From the NCBI GenBank assembly GCA_958438515.1, contig CAUBRZ010000018.1, forward strand, positions 1 to 33,698: 33,698 nucleotides of DNA. The letters run 5' to 3'. The position numbers and the translations under genes were made by a program. Positions 1 to 7,242 of this stretch are shown here, in pieces; position 1 is the stretch's first letter, and the number at the start of each line of letters is the position of its first letter. Under the pieces are notes generated by a model. That model saw only the letters and a program-made list of their open reading frames with translations, ran no database searches and was not told the DNA's origin. This DNA is from an uncultured Clostridium sp. Lineage in GTDB: Bacteria; Bacillota; Clostridia; TANB77; CAG-508.

Positions 1-12
1 AATTACTTTCAT
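1..12 (-). CDS. Start of a further phage gene (partial)
   Basis: An ATG on the minus strand at 12-10 begins an open frame (M-K-V-I) that runs off the left edge. A purine-rich AAGGGAG lies about 8 nt upstream, inside the end of the preceding gene. The position continues the tightly packed leftward operon. Only four codons are visible, so nothing can be said about the product. Confidence 0.4.
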
Positions 13-13
13 T

Positions 14-418
14 TTATTTTCTCCCTTCTAGTAGTTCTTCTAACTCTAATATTCTTTCATTAATTGCTTTTATTCTGTCTATATCTTTTACTTTATTACA
101 AGTTTTTAGCATGTTTTTATATTCTTCTATCTTGTCTTTTACTTTTTGAACTGGAATAACATTTTCTTTCAATAATAAATCTTGATAAAGCTTTACATAT
201 TCATTTTTCATTTTCTTTTCACTTTTATATGTTTCTTTTAACTCTTCATTCTCTTTTAATACTCTTTTATAATCTGATAAAATATGTTCTAGTGCATTTA
301 TAAAAAATGTATATATTTCTTTATCTGTTTTTTCATCAAACAATTCTCTATCCGATTTCATTGTATTTATTAATTTCTCTAATATTTTTCTATCTTCTTC
401 TCTACTATTTTCTTTCAC
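14..418 (-). CDS. Phage early protein, coiled-coil, function unknown
   Basis: The 134-residue protein is very rich in Lys and Glu and is predicted from composition to be largely helical and coiled-coil. Examples are the KENEELKETYKSEKKMKNEY stretch near residues 55-74 and a second helix ending in a Leu/Glu-rich tail. No catalytic motif, Cys cluster or membrane segment is visible. Its start overlaps the end of the upstream gene by 4 nt, which points to translational coupling within the leftward early operon. I do not recognise a family. A structural or accessory role is possible but would be a guess. Confidence 0.7.
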   Translation of the reverse strand: MKENSREEDRKILEKLINTMKSDRELFDEKTDKEIYTFFINALEHILSDYKRVLKENEELKETYKSEKKMKNEYVKLYQDLLLKENVIPVQKVKDKIEEYKNMLKTCNKVKDIDRIKAINERILELEELLEGRK

Positions 419-678
419 TTAATCAGCTCCCTAATTCTCTTATTTAATATCTTGCTTTCTCTTATCATGTCTTGTTCTATTTCACTTTCTATATATTTTT
501 TAGTGTCCCAGTTATCTTCTTCTACTAATTGCATTTTTTCTAAATTATCTAATATATCAATTAACCATTCTTCTGTTACCATTCTATCTTTTAGCTTTAA
601 TGCATACACTTGTCTTTGAATATTCCATAACATATATCTTTTTCCTATTACTTTTAATGCTTCATCATTTTCTTTCAC
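415..678 (-). CDS. Small phage early protein, function unknown
   Basis: An 87-residue, charged, mostly helical protein without Cys clusters, signal peptide or membrane segment. It overlaps the upstream gene by 14 nt and the downstream gene by 4 nt, so it is translationally coupled on both sides. Its first codons (M-K-E-N) resemble those of both neighbours (M-K-E-N downstream, M-K-E-K upstream). Repeated initiation sequences are a recurring trait of this operon. No family was recognised. Confidence 0.65.
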   Translation of the reverse strand: MKENDEALKVIGKRYMLWNIQRQVYALKLKDRMVTEEWLIDILDNLEKMQLVEEDNWDTKKYIESEIEQDMIRESKILNKRIRELIK

Positions 679-1153
679 TTAAAACACCTCCAAACTCTTT
701 TTCAAGTTTTCGTTTTTCCGTATAATGTACTTTAGTTCTTGTTATTTGATGAATTATGTCGCATATAGTTCCTTTGCTATATGGAAAGGACCATCTATTC
801 TGTCCAAAGTATTCCATTCCTCTTGCAGACTTTTCTTCTAATTTGGCTATTTGTTCTTTATCTAGCTTACAATAAATTATATATTCTAATTCTCTATACA
901 TTTTTTCTACAACAGATTCGTATTCATCTAACCAATTCCAATTTATTTCTTCTATAAATTTTGGTTTTGCATATCTTATTACTTCTTTTCCACAAAATGG
1001 GCAATATTTTATATTTTCTTCAAAATGAAATGGTTGAAATATATCTTCTTCAAAGTATATTTCTTTTTTACAATTTGAGCATTCATGATATTTATATACT
1101 TCGCCTTCATACATCGGTGTTAATATAACTTCATCTGCTGTTTTTTCTTTCAT
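665..1153 (-). CDS. Zinc-ribbon phage protein, function unknown
   Basis: A 162-residue protein with a clear N-terminal treble-type zinc ribbon: CSNC at about residues 26-29 and CPFCG at about residues 51-55, separated by an acidic/aromatic segment. The C-terminal two thirds is charged, has several Trp/Tyr residues and shows no motif I recognise. Such short zinc-ribbon proteins are common in phage early operons, where they may bind DNA or a host protein. The zinc site is read directly; any partner is unknown. It shares one base with the downstream gene (a TAATG-type junction). Confidence 0.7.
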   Translation of the reverse strand: MKEKTADEVILTPMYEGEVYKYHECSNCKKEIYFEEDIFQPFHFEENIKYCPFCGKEVIRYAKPKFIEEINWNWLDEYESVVEKMYRELEYIIYCKLDKEQIAKLEEKSARGMEYFGQNRWSFPYSKGTICDIIHQITRTKVHYTEKRKLEKEFGGVLSERK

Positions 1154-1440
1154 TATATATTGCTCCTCTCAACTAAATATTCACATGTTACCATTCCATT
1201 TAATATTAATTCGCACATAAAATCTTGTGCTGTTCTTATATCACTATATCTACAATTAGCATTTTTGTGTATTCGTGGGTCTGTATCTTCCCATTTATCA
1301 ATATCTATCATTACAGGACTTAAAAATATGTATTGTATTCCTCTTGAAAAGCATAGATAATAACAACTATCATAAGGCTTTTTACATTTTTTAAATCCAA
1401 TTTTTTCAAATTCTTTCATATCTACTATTGGTACTAGCAT
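1153..1440 (-). CDS. Small phage protein, function unknown
   Basis: A 95-residue protein with four Cys in its N-terminal half and a Cys near the C-terminus, not arranged as a classic CxxC pair. Ribosome binding is clear: the minus strand has GAGGAGTAAATAAGAT directly before the ATG. That initiation sequence is repeated almost exactly before the gene at 1689. The C-terminus (VERSNI) resembles the ERSK ends of the next two upstream genes because the same repeat overlaps the gene ends. No function is assigned. Confidence 0.65.
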   Translation of the reverse strand: MLVPIVDMKEFEKIGFKKCKKPYDSCYYLCFSRGIQYIFLSPVMIDIDKWEDTDPRIHKNANCRYSDIRTAQDFMCELILNGMVTCEYLVERSNI

Positions 1441-1708
1441 ATCTTATTTACTCCTCTCCTCAACATTAAAAGTTTTTAAATGTCCCGTATTATCAATTAA
1501 ATTTTCAAATTCTTTATCTGTTAAACCAAATATTTCAATATATAAATAATCGTAACAATAATCAACTATTATGCCATCTTCATCATATACTGTTCCCATA
1601 TTGTCACCTAGCAAGTTTCTTGTATTAAATGCCTGTTCGTTAGGATAATTTTCTTGTAAAAATTTTTTTAATTTATCTATTTTATTCATATCTTATTTAC
1701 TCCTCTCC
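1438..1708. repeat. Two copies of a 22-bp repeat at gene junctions
   Basis: Positions 1438-1459 and 1687-1708 are identical over 22 bp. On the coding (minus) strand each copy spans the last codons of one gene (ending E-R-S-K for the gene at 1693), a GAGAGGAG ribosome binding site, and the ATG of the next gene. A related but diverged copy sits at the 1153 junction. The repeat therefore marks gene borders rather than a protein domain. Confidence 0.85.
1444..1689 (-). CDS. Small acidic phage protein, function unknown
   Basis: An 81-residue protein with an acidic, Tyr/Asp-rich centre (DEDGIIVDYCYDYLYIEIFG) and no membrane segment. Its pattern of short predicted strands suggests a small folded domain, but I do not recognise it. 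Ribosome binding site and start codon lie in the 22-bp junction repeat. It sits 3 nt upstream of the next gene, inside the leftward operon. Confidence 0.65.
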   Translation of the reverse strand: MNKIDKLKKFLQENYPNEQAFNTRNLLGDNMGTVYDEDGIIVDYCYDYLYIEIFGLTDKEFENLIDNTGHLKTFNVEERSK

Positions 1709-1842
1709 ATCTTTGTTTCCATTATCTTTCCTAATTCTTTGTATTTAGGTTTTAATATTTTAATTTTATATAATAATTCTTTAAACCAATTTTCTCTTTT
1801 TCTAAAATATAGTAGTTTAGATTGTTTAGATTCTTCACCCAT
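1693..1842 (-). CDS. 49-residue basic phage protein, function unknown
   Basis: A short open frame of 49 codons: starts ATG at 1842-1840, stops TAA at 1695-1693. It has an excellent AAAGGAG site upstream and fills an otherwise empty gap between two operon genes. The product is basic and rich in Lys, Leu and Tyr. Its end (K-M-E-R-S-K) overlaps the 22-bp junction repeat that supplies the ribosome binding site of the next gene. Codon use and tight spacing support translation; the function is unknown. Confidence 0.6.
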   Translation of the reverse strand: MGEESKQSKLLYFRKRENWFKELLYKIKILKPKYKELGKIMETKMERSK

Positions 1843-1859
1843 AATTACTCACTCCTTTA

Positions 1860-2126
1860 CTAAATAATATTGGCTTCTATAATCTCGTATTTATTGCTTT
1901 TAAGTTCATCATTATAGTTTCTCATAGTAGCCCATTTACTCGTTTCAAGCCCTCTGTTTTGAATAACTTTTCTGTAGCATTTTCTTTTTGACATTTTTAT
2001 AATTTCAAGTTTCTTATGATAAATATAAGCAATGCAATACATCTTGTATAATTTATCTTTTGGAGTTTTAAAATTTATATCAACTCCCCATTCTTTTAGA
2101 GCTTGTACAAATTCTTCATCACTCAT
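1860..2126 (-). CDS. Small phage protein, function unknown
   Basis: An 88-residue protein. The N-terminal half (E-E-F-V-Q-A-L-K-E-W-G then a KDKLYKMYCIAY helix) looks helical and the C-terminal half is basic. No Cys clusters or membrane segments are seen. It lies 4 nt from the upstream gene stop and is preceded by an AGGAGTAA-type site. I do not recognise a family. Confidence 0.65.
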   Translation of the reverse strand: MSDEEFVQALKEWGVDINFKTPKDKLYKMYCIAYIYHKKLEIIKMSKRKCYRKVIQNRGLETSKWATMRNYNDELKSNKYEIIEANII

Positions 2127-2130
2127 TCTA

Positions 2131-2490
2131 TTACTCCTTTACTACTAAATCTATCTCTTTCCACATTTCAAATAAATATTGTTTAGCTTTTTGCAAATGT
2201 TCGTTTATTTCCTTCAAGTCTTTTTTCGTAATATTGTATATTACAACGTGCCATAATTCTCTTCCGTGTCTTTGTAAAGAATGATGTAATTTTAAAGTAT
2301 AACTATCTAATTTATTGCCTAAATCATCTTCCTCTTGTTCTAAATCAAATCTAAATAATAAATTACAATCAAAATCATAGTCTAAACCACATTTCTCTTT
2401 AAATTCTTCCCACGAATCACATTCCATAGTTCTTTCAGTTTCCCAACATTCACAATAATAACTATGATTTGTTTCTTCTAGTTTTAACAT
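2131..2490 (-). CDS. Phage early protein, function unknown
   Basis: A 119-residue acidic protein with an N-terminal part rich in Cys, Trp and Glu (C-E-C-W-E, then two further Cys) and a C-terminal Lys/Leu helix. The Cys spacing does not form an obvious zinc ribbon. It starts 2 nt downstream of the preceding gene with a GGAGGAG site. No catalytic motif is seen and no function is assigned. Confidence 0.65.
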   Translation of the reverse strand: MLKLEETNHSYYCECWETERTMECDSWEEFKEKCGLDYDFDCNLLFRFDLEQEEDDLGNKLDSYTLKLHHSLQRHGRELWHVVIYNITKKDLKEINEHLQKAKQYLFEMWKEIDLVVKE

Positions 2491-2492
2491 AT

Positions 2493-2774
2493 CTATTCTC
2501 CTCCTATTTTTTCAAATTTGTTCTTGGCTTTATTTGTTAAAGTATAAACATTGCAAAATAAATATGGAATAGCTTCACAATATAAACCATTATCATATTC
2601 CTCAAAAGCAGTTGGAACCTTCTCTAATTTTAAATATCCTTCTTCTGCTAATTGTTTATAGGCTTTTCTTATCTGATATGTAGATGTTTCCATTCTATGT
2701 GCTAAAAACTGAACTGAAATTCCGTCTACCCAACACCCTGCTTTCCAGAATTTAGTTTGTAAATCATAAAACAT
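2493..2774 (-). CDS. Winged-helix DNA-binding protein; true start probably upstream but frameshifted
   Basis: The 93-residue frame holds a winged-helix fold: residues about 19-50 (ISVQFLAHRM ... YQIRKAYKQLAEEGYLKLEK) match helix-turn-helix plus wing, as in phage and MarR/GntR-type regulators. An ATG at 2815-2813 with a perfect GGAGGAGAAG site, identical to the site of the next upstream gene (ATG at 3151), opens a frame M-N-K-Y-K-K. That frame would run straight into this one (V-S-K-E-E-V-L-E-M-F-Y-D) if the T5 run at 2799-2803 had one more T. As read, the frame is broken there, so translation from ATG 2774 (GAGG site 8 nt upstream) would give a protein shorter by about 14 residues. Either a mutation, a sequencing slip or ribosomal slippage could explain this. 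Confidence 0.65.
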   Translation of the reverse strand: MFYDLQTKFWKAGCWVDGISVQFLAHRMETSTYQIRKAYKQLAEEGYLKLEKVPTAFEEYDNGLYCEAIPYLFCNVYTLTNKAKNKFEKIGGE

Positions 2775-2824
2775 TTCAAGAACCTCTTCTTTAGATACTT
2801 TTTATATTTGTTCATCTTCTCCTC

Positions 2825-3151
2825 CTAATCAAACCAGCCAAATATTGTTGGTGTCCTTTGTCCTGCTACAGCTATTGCCCACTCATTATTCCACTCTAAA
2901 TCAATTATATATTTACAAATATGTGCCAACTTATTTTTGCTTTTTGTTTTAAATGTTATAAATAATATCTTGTTTTTAGCTTTATATTTCTTAATATATT
3001 TTTCTATTTCTTTTAATGTAGTATCTCCATCTATAGATTGCTCCATATTGATTAAAAATTCATTAAGTTCTTCATAATGTTTTTTATTAAGACTATGTAC
3101 TAATTCATAAAGATGATTAAAGTATTCGTAAAATTCTTTTTCAGTTTCCAT
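2825..3151 (-). CDS. Small phage protein, function unknown
   Basis: A 108-residue protein. The first two thirds is helical and charged; the C-terminal part (residues about 62-108) has a beta-rich look and ends in an unusual A-V-A-G-Q-R-T-P-T-I-F-G-W-F-D tail. It overlaps the MT-A70 gene by 11 nt and starts after a GGAGGAGAAG site. A role linked to the methyltransferase is possible from the overlap alone. No family was recognised. Confidence 0.65.
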   Translation of the reverse strand: METEKEFYEYFNHLYELVHSLNKKHYEELNEFLINMEQSIDGDTTLKEIEKYIKKYKAKNKILFITFKTKSKNKLAHICKYIIDLEWNNEWAIAVAGQRTPTIFGWFD

Positions 3152-3722
3152 CTTCTCCTCCTACTTCATTTCCCCAACAGTCCCAACCGTCTGTTTCTTG
3201 TCTTGCAAATAATTCTATTTTTGGAACTTGTCCAACTAATTGTGTTATTCTTTCTCTTGCCTCATCAGGTTTTCTGCTATGTTCTCTTCTTTCTGATATT
3301 ATGCAACTACTTATCTTGTTACTTTGTATTATATTTCCTGGTTTTCCTTTTACGCCAAGTAAACATACTTCACAATTACTTTTAGTATAAAATCCTATAC
3401 CAAAGCATGGCTTTTTATTTTTTTTATTTGTTTTTATCCAACTAAAGCCTAATGTCTTATATTTGAATCCCCATTTATCAATAATTTGTAAACATTCTTT
3501 TAAATTTGGAAAAGTAGCCCATATAAATAATAAGCAATCATCTGCAGCAAGATTTTGTATATTACTTGCTAAATTTTCAATTTCTTTTATACTCATAGTT
3601 TTATAATGTCTTGATACTCCTCCTCCCATTTTATGCCAAGTATGTACATCTCCATAACTCCAAGGTGGATCTGCATATATTATGTTGTACTTTTTATCTG
3701 TATTATATATATCTACTTTCAT
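3141..3722 (-). CDS. MT-A70 family adenine-N6 DNA methyltransferase
   Basis: A 193-residue S-adenosylmethionine-dependent methyltransferase of the MT-A70 class, which in phages methylates N6 of adenine in DNA. The catalytic DPPW motif is at residues 18-21 (Y-A-D-P-P-W-S-Y-G). The family features F-I-W-A-T and G-F-K-Y-K-T-L-G-F-S-W-I-K-T follow, and a late K-P-D-E segment fits the family's RxxKP-type region. Length agrees with phage members. No restriction gene is adjacent, so it is best read as an orphan methylase used for protection from host restriction or for timing replication or packaging. It lies in the early operon and overlaps its downstream neighbour by 11 nt. Confidence 0.9.
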   Translation of the reverse strand: MKVDIYNTDKKYNIIYADPPWSYGDVHTWHKMGGGVSRHYKTMSIKEIENLASNIQNLAADDCLLFIWATFPNLKECLQIIDKWGFKYKTLGFSWIKTNKKNKKPCFGIGFYTKSNCEVCLLGVKGKPGNIIQSNKISSCIISERREHSRKPDEARERITQLVGQVPKIELFARQETDGWDCWGNEVGGEDGN

Positions 3723-3736
3723 CTCTTATGTTCCTT

Positions 3737-3953
3737 TCATTTAATTTCTTCTATTTCTAGAATAACTTTACTTGATTTTCCATATTCAAAATCATCTCTA
3801 AAACCTTTTACAAAGTTTCTATTATCATCTTTTAATCTTATCTTTTGAGTTACCTATATATAAAGCTTGTCCTTTTATTATAGCTATCATTAATTTACAC
3901 TTCTCTGTATTGTTAGATGCTTTTATGTCATTAGCATTTATTATTTTTTTCAT
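3737..3953 (-). pseudogene. Small phage gene split by a single-base frameshift
   Basis: From ATG 3953 (good AAGGAGATAGTGT site) a frame runs 42 codons to TGA at 3827-3825 and ends oddly in S-K-D-K-I-K-R. In the neighbouring frame the sequence continues without a stop from about the same place (V-T-Q-K-I-R-L-K-D-D-N-R-N-F ... S-S-K-V-I-L-E-I-E-E-I-K) to TGA at 3739-3737. The second half is clearly protein-like and has no start of its own. Removing one G near the GGTAAC join would give one protein of about 71 residues. Function unknown; mutation, sequencing error or programmed shift cannot be told apart here. Confidence 0.6.
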
Positions 3954-3956
3954 ACA

Positions 3957-5204
3957 CTATCTCCTTATTAAATTTTTAAACTCACTTACTTTTTTATCAA
4001 ACTTAACAACTACTTTTGTTAATCCCCCTGCTCTCTGTTTTTGTAAATCTATTACTACGTTTTCTACTAGATTGTTTTCTTCATTATCATTTTCTTTATA
4101 TATAAAAATCACATTATCTGCATCTTGCTCAATGGCTCCACTTTCTCTTAAATCTGCTAAAGTAGGTTCTGTTCTAGCTGCATTTCTATTTAATTGGCAT
4201 AATCCAATTATTGGTATTTTTAATTCTAAACTTAGTAACTTTAATGTTCTTGATATATCTGCTACTTCTTGTTCTCTACTATTAAACTTATTCTTGCTTT
4301 TTACTAATTGTATATAATCTATTATTAATAGCTTTAACTCATTTTTATTTTTCAACCTTCTTGCATAAATTTCTATTTCTTGTATATTTCTAATTCTAGT
4401 ATTTATAAATATCGGAAGATCTGAAATTTCCCCTTCTGCAATAGCTATTCTTTCTTGTTCTTTTTTATCTATATTTCCAGTTCTTAATTTATTGCTATCT
4501 ATGTTTGCTACCTTTGATATTAATTTTTGTATTATTTGTGTTTCTGACATCTCCAAACTTATTATTCCTACTGTCAATCCTTTACTAGCGATTTTATGAG
4601 CTATTTGTAATGCGAACGTTGTCTTACCTACACCCGGTCTAGCTCCTACTATTGTTAATTCTTCCTCATGTAATCCATTTGTTACTTTATCTAAGTCAAA
4701 TATTCCTGTAAAATATTTATAATCATATTTTGTTCCTTTGATTCGTTTTTTTTCTATGATATCAGCTGTTTCTATTACCATGTCTAAAAATTTTTTTTCT
4801 TGTACCCCTTCTTTATTTATTTCATTAAGTTCCTTTACCAATTTTTCTATATAAATTTCAGTTTCAGTTTCGCTTTCAATATTTTCTTTTATCTCATTAC
4901 TTAATTCTATTAATTTTCTTTTTTTAGTTAATCTTTTTAATTCTTTATATGAATATTGTATCGAACTTCCAAATTTACATTCTGCTAGCATAGTTATATA
5001 TTTTAAAACGTTTACTTCATTTCCTTTTATATTGTTTTTTATGCTTATAATATTTATTTCTTCATTACTGCTTTTAAGTTTTAATATTGCATTAATTATC
5101 TGCTTATGTATTGGTAAAAAGAAATCTTCTTCACTTACTTCTATCGCTTCATTTTCAAAAATTAGATAATAAAGAACTATTTTTTCTATATCTTCATCAT
5201 ACAT
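3957..5204 (-). CDS. dnaB: Replicative DNA helicase, DnaB-like
   Basis: A 415-residue RecA-fold hexameric helicase that unwinds DNA ahead of the phage replication fork. An N-terminal DnaB domain (residues 1-100) binds primase or loader. The ATPase core has a Walker A GARPGVGKT at 187-195, an acidic Walker B-type L-L-I-I-D-Y-I-Q-L, and the helicase signature region R-E-S-G-A-I-E-Q-D-A-D near the C-terminus. Length is a little under bacterial DnaB (about 440-460), typical for phage versions. The adjacent upstream DnaD-like gene, 3 nt away, is a likely loader or organiser partner. Confidence in the family is high; the symbol refers to the family, not to the host gene. Confidence 0.95.
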   Translation of the reverse strand: MYDEDIEKIVLYYLIFENEAIEVSEEDFFLPIHKQIINAILKLKSSNEEINIISIKNNIKGNEVNVLKYITMLAECKFGSSIQYSYKELKRLTKKRKLIELSNEIKENIESETETEIYIEKLVKELNEINKEGVQEKKFLDMVIETADIIEKKRIKGTKYDYKYFTGIFDLDKVTNGLHEEELTIVGARPGVGKTTFALQIAHKIASKGLTVGIISLEMSETQIIQKLISKVANIDSNKLRTGNIDKKEQERIAIAEGEISDLPIFINTRIRNIQEIEIYARRLKNKNELKLLIIDYIQLVKSKNKFNSREQEVADISRTLKLLSLELKIPIIGLCQLNRNAARTEPTLADLRESGAIEQDADNVIFIYKENDNEENNLVENVVIDLQKQRAGGLTKVVVKFDKKVSEFKNLIRR

Positions 5205-5207
5205 TTT

Positions 5208-5948
5208 TTATCCTTTCCCTAGTATTTTCTTTTTATATTCTTCTTCATCTGTAAAATTAACTTCTTCATACTCAATATTTTCCTTTGTTTTTTTCTTATT
5301 GTTTGAAATATTATTAGATTTAAATTCTTTTTGTTTGATATAAAACTGTTTGACTGTTTTTATATTGTTGTTATAACAGTCATTTAATATTGATACAACG
5401 TAATGCCAGTTTCTTTTATTTCTACTTACAGCTTCTTTCATACAAGCTATTATTAAATCTGCTTGCAATCCATCTTCTAAATATTTTTCCATATCTTCTG
5501 ACACATATGGTGTTATTAATGTTATGTTGTTTTCATAAAAATCAATTACTTTTCTAAAGTCCTCTTCTTCTTTTTCTTTATTATTAATACTTGTATTATT
5601 CTCTTTAATTTTTTGTGAATACCCCCTTATTTTTTTGTTAATACCCCCGTTAACATTTGTTAACACCTCATTTAAACAAATTACTCTTTTTTCTAACTCT
5701 TTTGAGTTGACTTTTCGTATATATTTTACCGATATATATTTATATTCTTCTAAGTCACTTATCCACTTGCTTATTGCTGGTGGTGTAACTTTATATACTT
5801 TTGCAAAATATGAATTACTAGCCCAACATTCTCCATCTCTATTAGATAATGCAGATATTTCTCCATATAATAATTTTTCATTAGCTCTTAATCTATCATC
5901 GTATCTTACTTTTGCAGGTATTACTGCATAGTAATTTGGATTTTCCAT
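5208..5948 (-). CDS. Phage replisome organiser with winged helix and DnaD-like tail
   Basis: A 246-residue protein. Residues 1-90 form a winged helix typical of phage replication initiators (Y-Y-A-V-I-P-A-K-V-R-Y-D, then a recognition helix in T-P-P-A-I-S-K-W-I-S-D-L). Residues about 130-205 resemble the DnaD C-terminal domain (F-Y-E-N-N-I-T-L-I-T-P-Y ... A-V-S-R-N-K-R-N-W-H-Y-V-V-S-I-L), which binds single-stranded DNA and helps load helicase. The tail is Lys/Asn/Glu-rich. Partner DnaB is encoded 3 nt downstream. In such modules the replication origin often lies in or near this gene, but I see no obvious iteron array. Confidence 0.85.
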   Translation of the reverse strand: MENPNYYAVIPAKVRYDDRLRANEKLLYGEISALSNRDGECWASNSYFAKVYKVTPPAISKWISDLEEYKYISVKYIRKVNSKELEKRVICLNEVLTNVNGGINKKIRGYSQKIKENNTSINNKEKEEEDFRKVIDFYENNITLITPYVSEDMEKYLEDGLQADLIIACMKEAVSRNKRNWHYVVSILNDCYNNNIKTVKQFYIKQKEFKSNNISNNKKKTKENIEYEEVNFTDEEEYKKKILGKG

Positions 5949-5966
5949 AATTCTTACCTCTTTCGT

Positions 5967-6407
5967 TTAAATATAATTTTTTCCAAACTCTTCTATAAAT
6001 TTATCTTTTGTATTTCTTTTTTTAAACTCTTCTTTTGCTTTTTGTTGTATTTTCTTCCTTAACTTTTCATTTACATCCCATTCATTATGACATTCTCTAC
6101 ATACGGGTATTACTAATCCCCATATCATACTTTTTTGTCTATTAGATCCTCCAAATATCTCATGCAAATCATCTTTTTTTCTTTTGTTGCAAATATAACA
6201 AACTCTTAAATTACTTGTTAATATGCTATATCTTTTTGTTTCTAGTTGTTTCAATTTAGTAGATTTTCTTTTAATCTCTTTATTCTTTTTAAATTCTTTA
6301 TGCTTACAATATCCACATTCCTTGAAATTAATTTTCTTTTTCTTTTGTTTGCAATATATGTACTTTTCATAATCTTTAGTTCTAATTTTCAAGTATATAC
6401 AATTCAT
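5967..6407 (-). CDS. HNH-type nuclease or recombination protein
   Basis: A 146-residue protein with two Cys clusters. The N-terminus has C-x2-C-type pairs (residues about 3 to 36). The C-terminal half has C-Y-I-C-N, D-L-H-E-I-F-G-G-S-N-R, G-L-V-I-P-V-C-R-E-C-H-N, the layout of phage HNH endonucleases that often sit in recombination or replication modules. The second catalytic position, often H in D-L-H-H, is E here, so activity is uncertain. A structural role or Holliday-junction type function is possible. It precedes the replication organiser gene in the same operon, 18 nt away. Confidence 0.7.
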   Translation of the reverse strand: MNCIYLKIRTKDYEKYIYCKQKKKKINFKECGYCKHKEFKKNKEIKRKSTKLKQLETKRYSILTSNLRVCYICNKRKKDDLHEIFGGSNRQKSMIWGLVIPVCRECHNEWDVNEKLRKKIQQKAKEEFKKRNTKDKFIEEFGKNYI

Positions 6408-6509
6408 AAAATCACCTATTTTTTATTGCCTCTTTCCCTTTCTTGACTTATATTTATTAACTTGTTATAATTAATAATAGAAATCATATGTTTATTTATG
6501 CTTTTGTGG

Positions 6510-6731
6510 CTATACATTTTCAATTGGTGTTGGTATGTATAGCATTTTTAATTCTAAATTTATTCTTTCTAAAAAACTTCTCGCATTTTCTTCTTGTATT
6601 TTCGTTGCAGAACTATATAATAACTCTTTTGCATAATCTTCCATATTAAATAACTGCATTATTTTATTTAATTGTTGCTGTTTGTTGTCTTCTTGTTTTA
6701 TTTTTTTTATCTTATCTTGAATTTTATTCAT
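6510..6731 (-). CDS. Small helical phage protein, first gene of the leftward operon
   Basis: A 73-residue protein rich in Gln, Lys and Leu, with helices and no Cys cluster or membrane segment. An AAAGGGG site lies about 10 nt before the ATG at 6731. It appears to be the promoter-proximal gene of the leftward early operon, because the next upstream sequence is the structured noncoding region. About 100 nt between it and the next gene (6408-6509) holds no convincing gene. Function unknown. Confidence 0.6.
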   Translation of the reverse strand: MNKIQDKIKKIKQEDNKQQQLNKIMQLFNMEDYAKELLYSSATKIQEENARSFLERINLELKMLYIPTPIENV

Positions 6732-6762
6732 TCTTTTTTAGCCCCTTTCTTGTAAAATTTTG

Positions 6763-6791
6763 TTTACTTTTATCTCTTTTTGTGATATATA
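6763..6791 (+). promoter_or_regulatory. Candidate sigma-A promoter for the noncoding RNA
   Basis: TTTACT at 6763-6768 and TATATA at 6786-6791 are separated by 17 bp and would start transcription near 6798. Each hexamer matches consensus at only four of six bases, so this is a moderate prediction. It points rightward, divergent from the early operon. Confidence 0.4.
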
Positions 6792-6797
6792 TTTTTT

Positions 6798-7242
6798 GTA
6801 CATAAACCCTAGTGGGTAAATAAAATATGGAAGGACTGATGTATCTTGACAAAAATATTGAGTTTACCCTGTTTCTTTGAGATTATTTTATATGGTGGTA
6901 GAACTATATAATTTAAAATTCTAGTGACTATGGGGTAATTAAACATTTTAATCATCAGAACCATAACTGATTAAGTACTAGAGCTTTCATAGAAGTTATA
7001 TGTGTCAGATGTAACATTAGTTGAATATGAACTGGGAGAATTTTTGCTAACGACTTCTATGTCGGTAAAACTAGAGGACTACTGATACCTAAAATCAGGG
7101 GCAAGCCGACGGGCTTAAAACGGGTGCGACCTCCATGTCTTAAAACTGGTTCTAACGGTTTGAACTAATACTAATTGCAAGAGTCAAAGATATACAAATT
7201 ATGGGGATTTACTAATCAAACTGACACTTTGGTTAGTATTTT
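6798..7242 (+). ncRNA. Candidate large structured noncoding RNA in the phage
   Basis: This 440-base stretch has no credible open frame and is visibly richer in G and C than its surroundings. It is full of complementary segments: GGGTAAA 6814-6820 with TTTACCC 6863-6869; TAATCA 6949-6954 with TGATTA 6968-6973; CATAGAAGT 6988-6996 with ACTTCTATG 7053-7061; CTGAT 7082-7086 with ATCAG 7094-7098; AAGCC 7103-7107 with GGCTT 7112-7116 (four-base loop GACG); GTTC 7149-7152 with GAAC 7162-7165; and an 11-bp terminator hairpin at the end. The terminator contains a U-G wobble only in the plus-strand transcript, supporting that strand. It is not tmRNA, RNase P or a tRNA by inspection. It recalls large ornate phage RNAs in general, but I cannot assign a known family. 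Confidence 0.55.
7210..7242 (+). terminator. Rho-independent terminator of the noncoding RNA
   Basis: An 11-bp stem, TACTAATCAAA at 7210-7220 with TTTGGTTAGTA at 7228-7238, with a 7-nt loop and followed by TTTTCTATTT. One pair is U-G in the plus-strand RNA but would be A-C in the minus-strand RNA, so the plus strand is favoured. Confidence 0.75.

Noticed and set aside
6408..6509. 23-codon frame in the gap between the HNH-type gene and the first operon gene
   Set aside because: No ribosome site and no notable product; treated as spacer.
7140..7200. Group I intron or tmRNA core in the structured region
   Set aside because: An AAGATATA segment and a GTTC/GAAC hairpin recall such RNAs, but the paired partner sequences and the tmRNA acceptor end are absent.
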